64,000 nucleotides of DNA from Ancylothrix sp036704045 (lineage in GTDB: Bacteria; Cyanobacteriota; Cyanobacteriia; Cyanobacteriales; Oscillatoriaceae): assembly GCA_036704045.1 (NCBI GenBank), contig DATNQM010000048.1, positions 62,001 to 126,000 on the forward strand. The letters run 5' to 3'. Made by a program: the position numbers and the translations under genes. A model generated the notes under the pieces. It had not been told where the DNA came from, searched no databases, and saw only the letters and a program-made list of their open reading frames with translations. Positions 1 through 9,689 of this stretch are shown here, one piece after another (position 1 is the stretch's first letter; each line of letters opens with the position of its first letter).

Positions 1-1
1 T

Positions 2-625
2 CCCAGCCTAGTTATACCCCTCGCCCTTGCCACTCTTTTAAATCGTTCTTTCGCCCTCAGAGACTTTTTAAGAACCGCCTATTTTATCCCCTCCATAACT
101 TCCCTTGTTGCTGTAGGTTTAGGTTGGCGGTGGATATTTCAAAACAGCGGGCCGGTTAACACTTTATTAAATTTCTTAAACTTCCCTACAGTTGACTGGT
201 TAAGCAGTACAACATGGGCAATGCCGGTTTTAATTTTACTTAGTTTTTGGAAACAAATTGGTTTTAACTTAGTTGTCTTTTTAGCCGGCCTCCAAACCAT
301 CCCCCAAAACCGTTACGAAGCCGCAGAATTAGACGGCGCAAACGCCCTTCAACAATTTTGGCATATAACCTTACCAGGATTGCGATCTACCCTTGTTTTT
401 GCCACCATTACCACCGCAATTTTTACCCTGCGAAGCTTTGAACAAGTTTATATTATCACCAACGGCGGCCCCTTAAATTCCACCAACTTACTTGTTTATT
501 ACATTTACGAAGAAGCCTTTGGTTTATTCGATTTTGGTTATGCTGCGGCCGGTTCAACAGTTTTACTATTTTTTACTCTCATTCTTGTTTACTTACAACT
601 CAAAACCTGGACAGAAAACAAATAA
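2..625 (+). CDS. Sugar ABC transporter permease, MalF/UgpA type (5' end outside window)
   Basis: The open frame runs from the first bases of the window to a TAA, giving 207 residues with no start codon visible, so the N-terminus lies upstream. It is the inner-membrane permease of a carbohydrate importer. The diagnostic EAA loop, which docks the ATPase, reads EAAELDGANALQQFWHITLP, and it is followed by a last hydrophobic helix near the C-terminus. Several hydrophobic segments alternate with short loops, as in MalF/UgpA proteins. The substrate cannot be told from this subunit. Its binding protein and partner permease are not in the window, though they may lie just outside. An internal ATG at 221 is not the real start, because homology-like sequence continues upstream of it. 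Confidence 0.88.
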   Translation, partial: PSLVIPLALATLLNRSFALRDFLRTAYFIPSITSLVAVGLGWRWIFQNSGPVNTLLNFLNFPTVDWLSSTTWAMPVLILLSFWKQIGFNLVVFLAGLQTIPQNRYEAAELDGANALQQFWHITLPGLRSTLVFATITTAIFTLRSFEQVYIITNGGPLNSTNLLVYYIYEEAFGLFDFGYAAAGSTVLLFFTLILVYLQLKTWTENK

Positions 626-660
626 AAAACGCTACAATTCCGTAAAAACCACAAATTTCT

Positions 661-931
661 CTTAAGTAAGTCAACTTAATTAAATTGTAGATAATGTAGG
701 TTGGGTTGTAGGCTTCGCCAACCTAACGGTACGCGTAGCGACGCGCAAGCGTAGGAACGAAACCCAACTAAATTAAATTCTAGGTAATGTAGGTTGGGTT
801 ATAGACAACGCCAACTATCACGGTACCCTCTTCGACGCGCAAGCTTTGGAGGAAAACCCAATACAATAGAGGCTTTGATGGGTTGCGCTTACGCTTAACC
901 CATCCTACAAATAATTAAGTGCTTCTACTTA
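661..931. repeat. Dispersed composite repeat element, copy A
   Basis: This non-coding 270-base stretch consists of GTAGGTTGGGTT/AACCCAAC units with GC-rich palindromic inserts (near 725-755 and 830-847), ending in a block at 869-931. Its flanks match, in opposite orientation, the element at 63330-63461. The outer parts (about 661-708 and 869-931) agree with that copy at nearly every base. Copy A additionally carries the palindromic insert and a second GTAGGTTGGGTT unit. I see no open frame in it. It fills the gap between the ABC permease and the copper ATPase. Confidence 0.8.
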
Positions 932-948
932 TAAATCCAACTTTAAAC

Positions 949-3225
949 TTACATTTTAACAGCTTTAAACTTTCTTAACCTCAAAGCATTTGTTACCACA
1001 GAAACCGAACTAAAAGCCATAGCCACCGCTGCATAAATAGGATTTAATAACCAACCCGTAAACGGGTATAAAACACCAGCCGCAATAGGTATGCCCGCCG
1101 TATTATAAACAAAAGCAAAAAACAAATTTTGACGGATATTTTTCATAGTAGCGCGGCTAAGTTGAATAGCTGTCACAATCGCCCTTAAATCACCAGAAAT
1201 CAAAGTAATATTACTGGTAGATATTGCAATATCTGTACCAGTTCCGATAGCAATTCCTACATCAGCTTGGGCAAGGGCCGGTGCATCATTAATTCCATCT
1301 CCCACCATTGCAACAATACGCCCCTCCTTTTGCAACTCCTTAATTTTATCAGCTTTTTCTTGAGGACGAACCTCAGCAAAAAATCGATTTATTCCAACTT
1401 CTTTAGCAATTTCCTCCGCTGTATCGCCGTGATCTCCCGTTAACATCACCACTTCTAAATTCATAGATTTTAAAGCTTTAATAGCTTCTTTAGAAGTAGA
1501 CTTAAGCGCATCTCTTACCGCAAAAACAGCCTCAAATTTTCCATTAACAGCCATCCAAATAAAAGTTTTTTCTTCCCCTTCCTTCAAATAAGAAGCAAAC
1601 TGATTTGGAATATAAATTTTTAACTCATTCATCCACCGGCCACTACCAACCTGTACTAAATTTTCCTCAACAAAACCCTCAACTCCCGCCCCAGAAATCG
1701 CCTCAAACTTAACAACATCTGGCAAAGGAAACCTAACGCCCTGCAACTTTGCATACATCACAATTGCCTCAGCAATAGGATGTTCAGAAAGCCTTTCAAT
1801 TGCCGCAACCAAACGCAACAAATTAATTTCATTATTATCAGCAGTACCCCCAACTGTCAAATAATTTGTAACCGTTGGCTTTCCTTCCGTCAAAGTGCCG
1901 GTTTTATCCAAAACTATCGTATCAACCTTACCCGCCACCTCCAAACTTTCCGCATCCTTAATTAAAATCCCATTTTCTGCACCCTTACCAGTTCCAACCA
2001 TAACAGAAGTAGGAGTTGCTAACCCCAAAGCACAAGGACAAGCAATAATTAAAACCCCCACCATTCGAGACAAAGTTATCTTTAAATTCCCCGTCGAAGC
2101 TATCCAAACCAAAAACGTTAAAAAAGCCACCCCCAAAACCATCGGTACAAACCAACTTATCACCCGATCAGCCAAATTTTGAATCGGCGCTTTTGAACCC
2201 TGCGCCTCTTGAACCATCTGCACAACTTGCGCCAAAAACGTATCCTTTCCTACCCGTGTCGTCCGAAACTTAAAACTACCAGTCTTATTAATTGTTGCCC
2301 CAATAACCTCATTACCAATTTGCTTTTTCACCGCCACACTTTCCCCCGTCACCATCGACTCATCCACTGTAGAAACCCCATCCAAAACAACACCATCCAC
2401 CGGCACTTTTTCCCCCGGACGAACCAAAACCACATCCCCCACAACAACATCATCAATAGGCAAATCAACCTCCACAGAACCACGAATAACCCGCGCCATT
2501 TTTGGTTGCAAATTCATCAACTTATGAATAGCCTCCGAAGCTTGACCCCGCGCCCGACTTTCCAACCATCTCCCCAACAGAATCATCGAAATTACAATCG
2601 TCACACAATCATAATAAAGATCACCACACGAAAGAGGAATTAATCGCCCCTCCGCAGTTCTTCTTGCAAAAACTTCAGGAAAAATAGTCGCCACAGCAGA
2701 ATACAAATAAGCCGAACCAGTACCAAGTGCAATTAAAGTATTCATATCCGCAGCGCCATTTTTAACCGCCTTCCAACCCCGAACAAAAAATGACCGTCCC
2801 GCAAAAATAATCACCGGAGTTACTAACATCAACCCACTCCAAGGACTATGTAACCAACTTGGCACAGGCAAAGGCCAACCAGTTGTTAATTGCACAGTAG
2901 CCCCCAACAAAACCACACTAATAATCCCCGAAATAATAACCTGCTTTAATATTTCATCCTCTTCTAAACGCCGTTCCAAACTATCCTCATTTAAACTTTC
3001 TTGAGTCAACTCCTCCACCGGCGCAACACTATAACCAGCCGCATCTATTGCATCTTGAATTTTCTCTAAACTTGTCTTTTGAGGATCATAAAAAACCGTC
3101 GCCTGTTCCGCCCCAAAACTCACACTACTTTCCCCAACACCAGCAACCGATGACAATACCTGATTTACCCGTATTGCACAAGCAGCACACCCCATCCCCT
3201 TAACTCGTAAATGAAGTTTTTGCAT
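949..3225 (-). CDS. pacS: Copper-translocating P-type ATPase, PacS/CopA type
   Basis: 758 residues, the usual length for a P1B-ATPase. It exports or delivers monovalent copper using ATP. In cyanobacteria PacS sits in the thylakoid membrane and supplies plastocyanin. The order is one N-terminal HMA domain with metal site GMGCAAC (Cys13, Cys16), membrane helices, the actuator motif TGES, the copper-selective CPC in the membrane (Cys396-Pro397-Cys398), the phosphorylated Asp440 in DKTGT, the SEHP nucleotide loop and the hinge GDGINDAP. The C-terminal stretch ending in SSVSVVTNALRLR closely resembles remembered PacS. The paralogue CtaA (import) cannot be fully excluded. No copper chaperone or regulator gene is adjacent. 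Confidence 0.9.
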   Translation of the reverse strand: MQKLHLRVKGMGCAACAIRVNQVLSSVAGVGESSVSFGAEQATVFYDPQKTSLEKIQDAIDAAGYSVAPVEELTQESLNEDSLERRLEEDEILKQVIISGIISVVLLGATVQLTTGWPLPVPSWLHSPWSGLMLVTPVIIFAGRSFFVRGWKAVKNGAADMNTLIALGTGSAYLYSAVATIFPEVFARRTAEGRLIPLSCGDLYYDCVTIVISMILLGRWLESRARGQASEAIHKLMNLQPKMARVIRGSVEVDLPIDDVVVGDVVLVRPGEKVPVDGVVLDGVSTVDESMVTGESVAVKKQIGNEVIGATINKTGSFKFRTTRVGKDTFLAQVVQMVQEAQGSKAPIQNLADRVISWFVPMVLGVAFLTFLVWIASTGNLKITLSRMVGVLIIACPCALGLATPTSVMVGTGKGAENGILIKDAESLEVAGKVDTIVLDKTGTLTEGKPTVTNYLTVGGTADNNEINLLRLVAAIERLSEHPIAEAIVMYAKLQGVRFPLPDVVKFEAISGAGVEGFVEENLVQVGSGRWMNELKIYIPNQFASYLKEGEEKTFIWMAVNGKFEAVFAVRDALKSTSKEAIKALKSMNLEVVMLTGDHGDTAEEIAKEVGINRFFAEVRPQEKADKIKELQKEGRIVAMVGDGINDAPALAQADVGIAIGTGTDIAISTSNITLISGDLRAIVTAIQLSRATMKNIRQNLFFAFVYNTAGIPIAAGVLYPFTGWLLNPIYAAVAMAFSSVSVVTNALRLRKFKAVKM

Positions 3226-3299
3226 CTTTTTTAATAAAAATTAAAAACTCAAAAAAACAAACAACCACACCAACATATCCTTGTGATTCTAACCATCCT

Positions 3300-3395
3300 T
3301 TCCCCAATCTAACCCCTCCCCCAACCAACCGCCACCCTCCCCTCTCCCTCCCTCCGTGACCTCTGTGCAACCCTCCGTACCCTCTGCGTGAAAAA
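3300..3395. repeat. Pyrimidine-rich degenerate short repeats
   Basis: The spacer between phoX and the copper ATPase is almost pure C/T on the plus strand. It ends in loosely repeated units of the form CCTCCGTGACCTCTGTG, then CCCTCCGTACCCTCTGCGTG. Similar CCTCTGCGTG strings recur between genes in many cyanobacteria (recalled, not searched). No frame or terminator hairpin is evident. Confidence 0.45.
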
Positions 3396-3401
3396 AAACC
3401 C

Positions 3402-5564
3402 CTAAATCATCCCCCCATCAACCCGCCGAATTGCCACAACCGCCGGCACAGCAGGCCCATCCACAACCTTTCCAGGCCAATTAGACCCCACCGGCACCAC
3501 ACGACTTTGACTAAACTCCACCCCCTCCGTCGTCCGCATCACAAACTTGCGGGTTTCCGCCGCCATACCCCTCCGAACACCCCCCACTTCACCAGGATGC
3601 TGAACAGCCAGAAACAAAGTCTCCTCATCCCGTGTAAAAAAAGGCCCAGTCAACTCCGAATCAACCGGCCCATACCCAAACAAAAAAGCCTTCCCCGCCA
3701 ACTCCCCAACCATCGGCATCCACCAAAGCGAATTACTACCAAACAAACCTAACAACTGCGGCAACTCAACCCCCGTCCGCGTCGAAACCGCCTTATTTTG
3801 ACTTCTCCCCCCCATATCCGTAACCATCCACAAATTAGAACGTCGGTCAATCAGCAAATTATCAGGATTAGAAAAACCCAACCCACCAGAAGCCGGTTCT
3901 CCCCCAGTCGCCGCCATCTTCCAGCGAAACGTCATCGCCGCCGGATCATTTCCATCCTCCACAACCTGCATCACCCAGCCAAACGGGTAAGGCACTTCAC
4001 CCTTTGGCCCCTTAAAAATCCGTTGATCTGGCCCGCCTTCCTTCCCAGACATCCCCGCCGTAAAAGCAATATAAAGCGAACCATCCGGCGAAATTTCCGT
4101 ATCCTCTGGCCGCGCCGTACAAGTCACCCCCGCCGCCGTTGCTGCATAATGAGCATCAATTAAAATTGCCCCTTGTTTTTCCTCCGCCGTGCCGGTGTAT
4201 AAATCTCCCAACTTTTTATACTTTTTCTTAAACTCCGCAATTTCTCTATTTTCTCTCACTTCCAAATATCCAACCTTACCCTTTTCCCGCAAAGGCAACC
4301 ATAGCATTCCCCCCACCATATCCACCGGCATATCGGGATTCACCGCCGTATCTGGCTTTAAAGCAATCCAATTTCCCGTCCCATCTGCATTAAACTTTGC
4401 ACCATAAAGCATCCCATTTGTCAAGAGGCTAGAGGTAGATTTATCTGTAGGATTTTTGACCACATCGCGGCTCACAAACTTATACAAGTGACCACCCTGC
4501 CGGTCACACCCAGAATAAAAAGCCAGCCTTTTACCGGCCTCCACCCGCACACCCACCGCCTCATGGCGATAGCGTCCTAACCAAGTATGCTTTATTCCCA
4601 TATCCTCTGGGTTCGCTGGGTCAAGTTCCACCACCCAGCCATACTTATTACCCGCCAGTCCAAAAACATTCCCCTGTCCATCAATACTTTCGGCATTAAA
4701 ACCCAACTCGCTTGGATTAGCCGAAGTTCCATCAGCATAAACCGGCTCAGGCACTTGGGCTTGAAAATTCTCTTCCCCACTTAACATCGTGCCCCAAGGA
4801 GTCGTACCCCCCGCACAGTTGCCAAAAGTGCCAATAATTCGTTCCCCCAATTTATCGATATAACCCAAACCTTGTTTTTTCTGGAAAATTGCCACAGCAG
4901 GGCCGGTAGCTTTTAAATACCGATTATCTTCTAAACCAGAAATTCCTGTAACTCGCCGGTCAGCCTTTGAAAAAGTGCGTTCCCAACTTCCATCACGTTT
5001 TCGCCGCAACGAAATTACACCCAAACCTTGATCAATTAAAGCTTGTTTACATATTTCCCTAATTTTTGCCTTAGTAGGGTCATTTTCAGGCAAAGCAAAA
5101 GCATTAATTTCTTTTTTGTTTGTTTTATTAATAGCAGCGACAACTTCCTCCACCGGCACCCTAAATCCCAAAACCTCCTGCATCGTTTCTAACCAGATTT
5201 TTTCACTAATGTATTCAAAATTAACACACAAATAACCTTCATTAGATGCCGTTTCTACAAAGGAAAGATAGTCATTGTTATAGCCAAAACGAGAATCTCC
5301 TACCTTATCTCCCCAAGCCGCAATCACCTGATAGGTAAAGCCTTGTGGCAAAACCAAATCATCCACTACTTCAAAGTTTTTATAAACCTTTGACTGTTCC
5401 TTCTCCCGAACCCCATCGGTCAGCAAAGGCATGGGCCCTTTAATTGGAGAAAACGGAAGTTTTTTCAGATTTTGACTAATAGGAGAAGGTAAAACACCAC
5501 CAACAACAGAAACACTCGCAGCCCCACCCAAAAACATTAACAAATCACGGCGTTTTAAAGACAT
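3402..5564 (-). CDS. phoX: PhoX-family alkaline phosphatase (DUF839), Tat-exported
   Basis: This secreted phosphatase releases phosphate from organic phosphomonoesters, and PhoX enzymes use iron and calcium. From the chosen ATG the protein is 720 residues. It opens with MSLKRRDLLMFLGGAASV, a twin-arginine signal with a hydrophobic core, so it should fold before export. The family signature is visible as NCAGGTTPWG followed by SGEENF. The frame stays open 34 codons further upstream (to 5666), but that extension would bury the Tat signal, so I prefer 5564. It lies downstream of phoU-sphS-sphR on the same strand, which fits phosphate-starvation control. I could not find a convincing Pho box in its upstream spacer. 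Confidence 0.88.
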   Translation of the reverse strand: MSLKRRDLLMFLGGAASVSVVGGVLPSPISQNLKKLPFSPIKGPMPLLTDGVREKEQSKVYKNFEVVDDLVLPQGFTYQVIAAWGDKVGDSRFGYNNDYLSFVETASNEGYLCVNFEYISEKIWLETMQEVLGFRVPVEEVVAAINKTNKKEINAFALPENDPTKAKIREICKQALIDQGLGVISLRRKRDGSWERTFSKADRRVTGISGLEDNRYLKATGPAVAIFQKKQGLGYIDKLGERIIGTFGNCAGGTTPWGTMLSGEENFQAQVPEPVYADGTSANPSELGFNAESIDGQGNVFGLAGNKYGWVVELDPANPEDMGIKHTWLGRYRHEAVGVRVEAGKRLAFYSGCDRQGGHLYKFVSRDVVKNPTDKSTSSLLTNGMLYGAKFNADGTGNWIALKPDTAVNPDMPVDMVGGMLWLPLREKGKVGYLEVRENREIAEFKKKYKKLGDLYTGTAEEKQGAILIDAHYAATAAGVTCTARPEDTEISPDGSLYIAFTAGMSGKEGGPDQRIFKGPKGEVPYPFGWVMQVVEDGNDPAAMTFRWKMAATGGEPASGGLGFSNPDNLLIDRRSNLWMVTDMGGRSQNKAVSTRTGVELPQLLGLFGSNSLWWMPMVGELAGKAFLFGYGPVDSELTGPFFTRDEETLFLAVQHPGEVGGVRRGMAAETRKFVMRTTEGVEFSQSRVVPVGSNWPGKVVDGPAVPAVVAIRRVDGGMI

Positions 5565-5932
5565 AAAATTTTTATTAATTAGATATTTATTAGATACCAC
5601 AAATTTCAAAAATGTCAATAAAATTTTGCTTAAAAAATTATTTAACAGGAGTATATATCTTTTCAAATTTTCTAGTTATATTGTTGCTCAAGTTCCAGCA
5701 TTTTTTATTTTGTAGGTTATCTTTAAACAAGCAAATAACAAAAGAAAAACCTACCCCTAAAGATAGGCCCAATCAATAATTTACCGCCCATACAAAAGTC
5801 GCTAAAACCAATTTTAGTAAGGACTGAAAAAAGAGCTACAGCAATATTACAAACCCAAAATTAAAAAAACATTAAAACCTAAATAAATTTCAATTATCCC
5901 CCTGAAAACCAGCTTTTCATTTAAAAAACTAA
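5565..5932. other. AT-rich spacer upstream of phoX, no gene seen
   Basis: 368 bases between phoX and phoU. It is A/T-rich and should contain the phoX promoter. A single AGGTTATC unit near 5714 resembles one Pho-box unit, but I see no convincing tandem partner at 11-base spacing. No open frame or stable hairpin stands out. Confidence 0.4.
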
Positions 5933-6601
5933 TCAAGAACGATGACCCGTAACAATATAGGCCACACGCTGACCAATATTCGTAGCATGATCAGCCATTC
6001 GCTCAATATGACGAATCACCAAAACCAAAAGCAAAATCGGCTCAATAACACCTTGAATATCCCTTTGGTGGGCGAGAGTATCATAGAGACTACTGTAGGC
6101 ATCATCCACCACAGAATCTTGCTCCTTAAGGTGAATTCCCACCTCTGCATCCAAATCTGCCAACGCCACCAAACTTGTTCCTAGCATAGCCTGAGCGTGC
6201 TGAGACATCATCTCCACTTGAGGCATACAAGAGTGGGGAGGGTAAGGAAAAAGCTTAATGGCAATTTCCGCAAGATCCTTAGCATAATCACCGATGCGTT
6301 CAATATCGCGCACAAGCTGCATAAAAGCACCCAAAAGCCGAGAATCCTTAGCCGCCGGGGCTTGCAACGTCATCAACAAAACACAATCCGACTCAATTTG
6401 CCTATAAAACTGATCAATTTGTTTGTCAAGATGGGGGATAGCCTCAGCCGCAGCCAAATCTCGCTCAAATAAAGCTTTATGGCTGAGACGAAACGTATTT
6501 TCTACCAAAGCACCCATCCGCAAAACATCGCGCTCTAATCGTTTGATTTGGCGCTCAAAATGGGTTCTTTCCGAATTGGGATTAGAAGACGCAGAATTCA
6601 C
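5933..6601 (-). CDS. phoU: Phosphate signalling regulator PhoU
   Basis: 222 residues, typical for PhoU, built from two three-helix PhoU repeats. Conserved-looking stretches are MGALVENTF in the first repeat and IERIGDYAKDLAEIA and IERMADHATNIGQRVAYI in the second. These hold the E/D-rich motifs that bind metal clusters in known structures. PhoU is cytoplasmic. It links the Pst transporter to the sensor kinase and keeps the Pho response off when phosphate is plentiful. The start codon is GTG. It follows sphS on the same strand after 254 bases. Confidence 0.93.
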   Translation of the reverse strand: MNSASSNPNSERTHFERQIKRLERDVLRMGALVENTFRLSHKALFERDLAAAEAIPHLDKQIDQFYRQIESDCVLLMTLQAPAAKDSRLLGAFMQLVRDIERIGDYAKDLAEIAIKLFPYPPHSCMPQVEMMSQHAQAMLGTSLVALADLDAEVGIHLKEQDSVVDDAYSSLYDTLAHQRDIQGVIEPILLLVLVIRHIERMADHATNIGQRVAYIVTGHRS

Positions 6602-6855
6602 CTCTAGTCGCTCAAAAATAAATATATAGGTTTAAAACAAAAAATCTAGCGGGTAAATGGTTTAGGAAACCACAACATCAAACCATAGAAAACTCCCTGT
6701 CAAAAGTCGTGATGGGCCGGTTATAGGTAATAGGTGATTTTGGCAAAACTTTTTTCAGCGATTAGATATCAATAATAGCGAAAATTGTAAAGATTGGAAG
6801 AAAAATTTATACCTTATCCACAGCCTAAAGTTTTACAGCAAAAAGTACAAAAACA

Positions 6856-8193
6856 TCAAGAGACATCGGCCCGCTCAACGTAGGGCAAAATAATTTGTAA
6901 CCAAGCCCCGCCAGTTTGGGGATGATTTTGGGCACTAACCGAACCCCCATGAGCGATGATAATTTGACGAACAATCGCCAAACCCAAACCACTACCACTG
7001 CTAATCGTTGATAAGCGAGTTTGATCTGCTTGTTCTTTAGCTTTATCATTGCTAGGAATAACACAAGCATTGCGAACGCGAGAAAGTTCTCCTCGGTAAA
7101 GCCGGTCAAAAACATAAGGTAAATCAGTTTCGGGAAATCCAGGGCCGGTATCTATGACATCAATTTGGACGTTTATAGGGTTTTCTAAACAAGGTAAAAG
7201 CGAAACTTCTACTCGCACCGTCTCACCCACCTCACTATAGCGAATACTGTTATCAAACAAATTTAGAAACACTTGCATCAAGCGAGATTCATCTGCAACC
7301 AAGCTGATGTTTCTAGTACCAGAATAGACAAAATTAAGTTCTTTTTGTCGAGTTAGGGGTTCAAGCGTTTGCCAGGCAGTTTGAATTATATTTTGAATTT
7401 CTAGCACCTTCACGGAAATATTTTTGCTTGGATCAGCTTCAATAGAAATTAGATCCAGCCAATCTTGGACTAATTTAATCAAGCGATTAGTTTCGCCCAG
7501 CATTCGCTCAACCCAAGTCCTTGTAGGAGGTTCCAGACGTAATTGTAAGGCTTCGGCTACTAGACGAATTGAAGTGAGGGGCGTTCGCAATTCGTGGGCT
7601 AAGTCCGATACCCAGCGGTTACGAGTTTGGATCAAAGTCACTGCATCTTGGCGGTTTTCCAGAAAAACCCCTACTTCACCATTGGGTAAAGGCCAACTAT
7701 AGCCTCGGAGGGTCAAACTTCTTACCCTTCCCATTGCTTCCGCATCAGCCACTGCTGGATGAAACACCCATTCCCGTTGAGAAGGTTGGGCTTTGGTGCG
7801 GGTTTCTTCAATGAGGTAGTCAAGTTCATAGGAACGCACAACTTTTAACAGCAAGCGCGAGCGTTCTGGTTCCCAGTTTTGGATACTCAAAAGTTGTCTG
7901 GCTTGTTGGTTGCACCACAGCAGTTGGTTTTCTTCATCGACTTGTAAATAACCCACCGGGGCAACTTGTAAAATTTGTTGCCAGATGTGCAGTTGTTCTG
8001 TTAGGTGATGTTGGCGTTGGTTAGCAATAGCAATAGCGCGGCGCAAGCGCACTAGGGCGGGTAAAGAGTCTCCTAAACCTTCATCGGGCAGGGTTCGCAA
8101 CAAACTTTTATACTGCCGGTCAAGCCACAGCCTTTGAATTAGACACAAGCTAAGTCCAACTACCAAGCCGAGAAAAAATGCAACAAGGGCCAT
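6856..8193 (-). CDS. sphS: Phosphate-sensing histidine kinase SphS (PhoR type)
   Basis: 445 residues. One N-terminal membrane segment (about residues 2-24) is followed by a PAS-like region (about 70-185). The HisKA box DLAHELRTPLTS has the phosphorylated His at residue 200. The ATPase domain carries the N box (FDNSIRYS), G1 (DTGPGF) and G2 (GSGLGLAI). This is the layout of cyanobacterial SphS, which senses phosphate limitation through its N-terminus and PhoU and phosphorylates SphR. It follows sphR by 65 bases on the same strand, so the two are probably co-transcribed. Confidence 0.9.
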   Translation of the reverse strand: MALVAFFLGLVVGLSLCLIQRLWLDRQYKSLLRTLPDEGLGDSLPALVRLRRAIAIANQRQHHLTEQLHIWQQILQVAPVGYLQVDEENQLLWCNQQARQLLSIQNWEPERSRLLLKVVRSYELDYLIEETRTKAQPSQREWVFHPAVADAEAMGRVRSLTLRGYSWPLPNGEVGVFLENRQDAVTLIQTRNRWVSDLAHELRTPLTSIRLVAEALQLRLEPPTRTWVERMLGETNRLIKLVQDWLDLISIEADPSKNISVKVLEIQNIIQTAWQTLEPLTRQKELNFVYSGTRNISLVADESRLMQVFLNLFDNSIRYSEVGETVRVEVSLLPCLENPINVQIDVIDTGPGFPETDLPYVFDRLYRGELSRVRNACVIPSNDKAKEQADQTRLSTISSGSGLGLAIVRQIIIAHGGSVSAQNHPQTGGAWLQIILPYVERADVS

Positions 8194-8258
8194 CCGCGTT
8201 TTTGTGTGAGTTAGGTCTTTACAGGCTAGTTTAAGAAAGTTTAACTAACCTGTAATCA

Positions 8259-9011
8259 TTACCCTAACCGATATCCAAACCCTCGAACTGTAATGATATA
8301 TTCTGGTTGGCTGGGATCACGTTCTAGTTTTTCTCGCAACCAGCGAATATGCACATCTACAGTTTTACTGTCGCCGATAAAGTCTGCTCCCCACACTTGG
8401 TCTAGTAGTTGGTCACGCGACCAAACTCGACGGGGTGAGCTCATAAATAATTCTAGTAAACGATATTCTTTTGGTGAGAGATTGAGTTCTTCCCCCCGCA
8501 CAATAACGCGACATTCTTGGGGGTATAAAGCAATGTCGCCAAATTGAAGGCTTTGGGGTTGAGGTAAGTAGTTTAAACGTTGACGGCGTAATAAGGCTCT
8601 GACTCTGGCGACTAATTCCCTCATGCTAAAGGGTTTGGTGAGATAATCGTCTGCTCCTACTTCTAGCCCCAAAACCCGGTCTGTTTCTGTAACTTTGGCG
8701 CTTAAAATTAATATGGGAACATGATTACCTTGATGACGCAATAACCGGCACAAATCTAGTCCATTGACTTGTGGCAGCATTAAGTCAAGTATCATGGCAT
8801 CGAAGGGAAATTCCCCCGGTTTTTGGCCGGTGTCGGTAATTAAGTTTAAGGCTGTTCGTCCGTCGATAGCGGTTGTTACCTCAAATCCTTCTTCTTCTAA
8901 GGCTAAAACGAGCATATCGCGTATTAATGCTTCGTCTTCAACTACTAAAATTCTGCCGGTTTGTCCAATTTCTGGCATGGTGGGACTCTTTGATGAGTCT
9001 ATAGAAAACAT
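8259..9011 (-). CDS. sphR: Phosphate response regulator SphR (PhoB type)
   Basis: 250 residues in the OmpR/PhoB family. The receiver domain has the acidic pair ED near residues 25-26, phospho-acceptor Asp76 in LDLMLP, and Lys in DDYLTKPF. The C-terminal winged helix includes LSPKEYRLLELF and VDVHIRWLREKLE. It activates phosphate-starvation genes by binding Pho boxes, and a five-unit array lies upstream of pstS in this window. An internal Met at residue 12 is an alternative start. Its position directly before sphS, phoU and phoX supports SphR over other OmpR-type regulators. Confidence 0.9.
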   Translation of the reverse strand: MFSIDSSKSPTMPEIGQTGRILVVEDEALIRDMLVLALEEEGFEVTTAIDGRTALNLITDTGQKPGEFPFDAMILDLMLPQVNGLDLCRLLRHQGNHVPILILSAKVTETDRVLGLEVGADDYLTKPFSMRELVARVRALLRRQRLNYLPQPQSLQFGDIALYPQECRVIVRGEELNLSPKEYRLLELFMSSPRRVWSRDQLLDQVWGADFIGDSKTVDVHIRWLREKLERDPSQPEYIITVRGFGYRLG

Positions 9012-9177
9012 ACTGGGGGAAGTTAAAGGTTTACATCTATCCCCATAGATACACTAAAATCTCTCTCTTTAGAGAATTTATGCTCAAAATTTTAAATTGT
9101 TTTAGCTTGGTAGCGGTTCAATAAATATCCTATCCTTATTCAAAACTGCGTTTATCAGTGGTTTAAAAATCAATAGT

Positions 9178-9591
9178 CTAGCTGGAAATAGCAGATTTTT
9201 CACAATCAACAATTAATTTTTTTACTTTTTCTTTAATTTCATCCCGTACTCTTTGGAATGTTTCTAGGGATTTTCCGTCAGGATCTTCGAGTTGCCAATC
9301 TTCAAAAATTTCTCTTGTTACCCATTCGGTTGGTAGGTTTACTCCACATCCACACAAAGATATGACAACATCAAAATCTTCGGCTTGAAAATCACTCAAA
9401 GCTTTTGATGTTTGGCCGGTGATATCTATGCCAATTTCTGACATAACACTAATTGCTGTGGGGTGAACTCTGCTGGAATCTAATCCTGAACTAATAACTT
9501 CAATTTTACCTTGTCCTAAGATTCTGCCAAATCCTTCTGCTATTTGCGACCGGCAGGAATTTTTTTTGCAAACAAACATTACTTTTTTCAT
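9178..9591 (-). CDS. arsC: Arsenate reductase, SynArsC type (glutathione/glutaredoxin-linked)
   Basis: Reduces arsenate to arsenite so the adjacent Acr3 can export it. From the Met of MKKVMFVCKKNSCRSQ the protein is 137 residues. The low-molecular-weight tyrosine-phosphatase P-loop C-X5-R is Cys8 to Arg14. The resolving pair in SLCGCGVN falls at Cys80 and Cys82, the same positions I recall for Synechocystis ArsC. That enzyme has a phosphatase fold but uses glutathione and glutaredoxin. The frame is open 17 codons further upstream, but the fold begins at MKKVMF. It lies 98 bases downstream of acr3 and is probably co-transcribed with it. Confidence 0.92.
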   Translation of the reverse strand: MKKVMFVCKKNSCRSQIAEGFGRILGQGKIEVISSGLDSSRVHPTAISVMSEIGIDITGQTSKALSDFQAEDFDVVISLCGCGVNLPTEWVTREIFEDWQLEDPDGKSLETFQRVRDEIKEKVKKLIVDCEKSAISS

Positions 9592-9689
9592 TGTTTTGTG
9601 ATTGGTTTTGGTGTATTTGTTAGGGCTAATATCGCCCCTCAAGAATGGTTTTGGTATTTTTAGTTTCGTTAAACAGAATCAGTTTTTTG

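Noticed and set aside
5565..5932. Pho box upstream of phoX
   Set aside because: Only one unit resembles the consensus. No tandem units at 11-base spacing were found.
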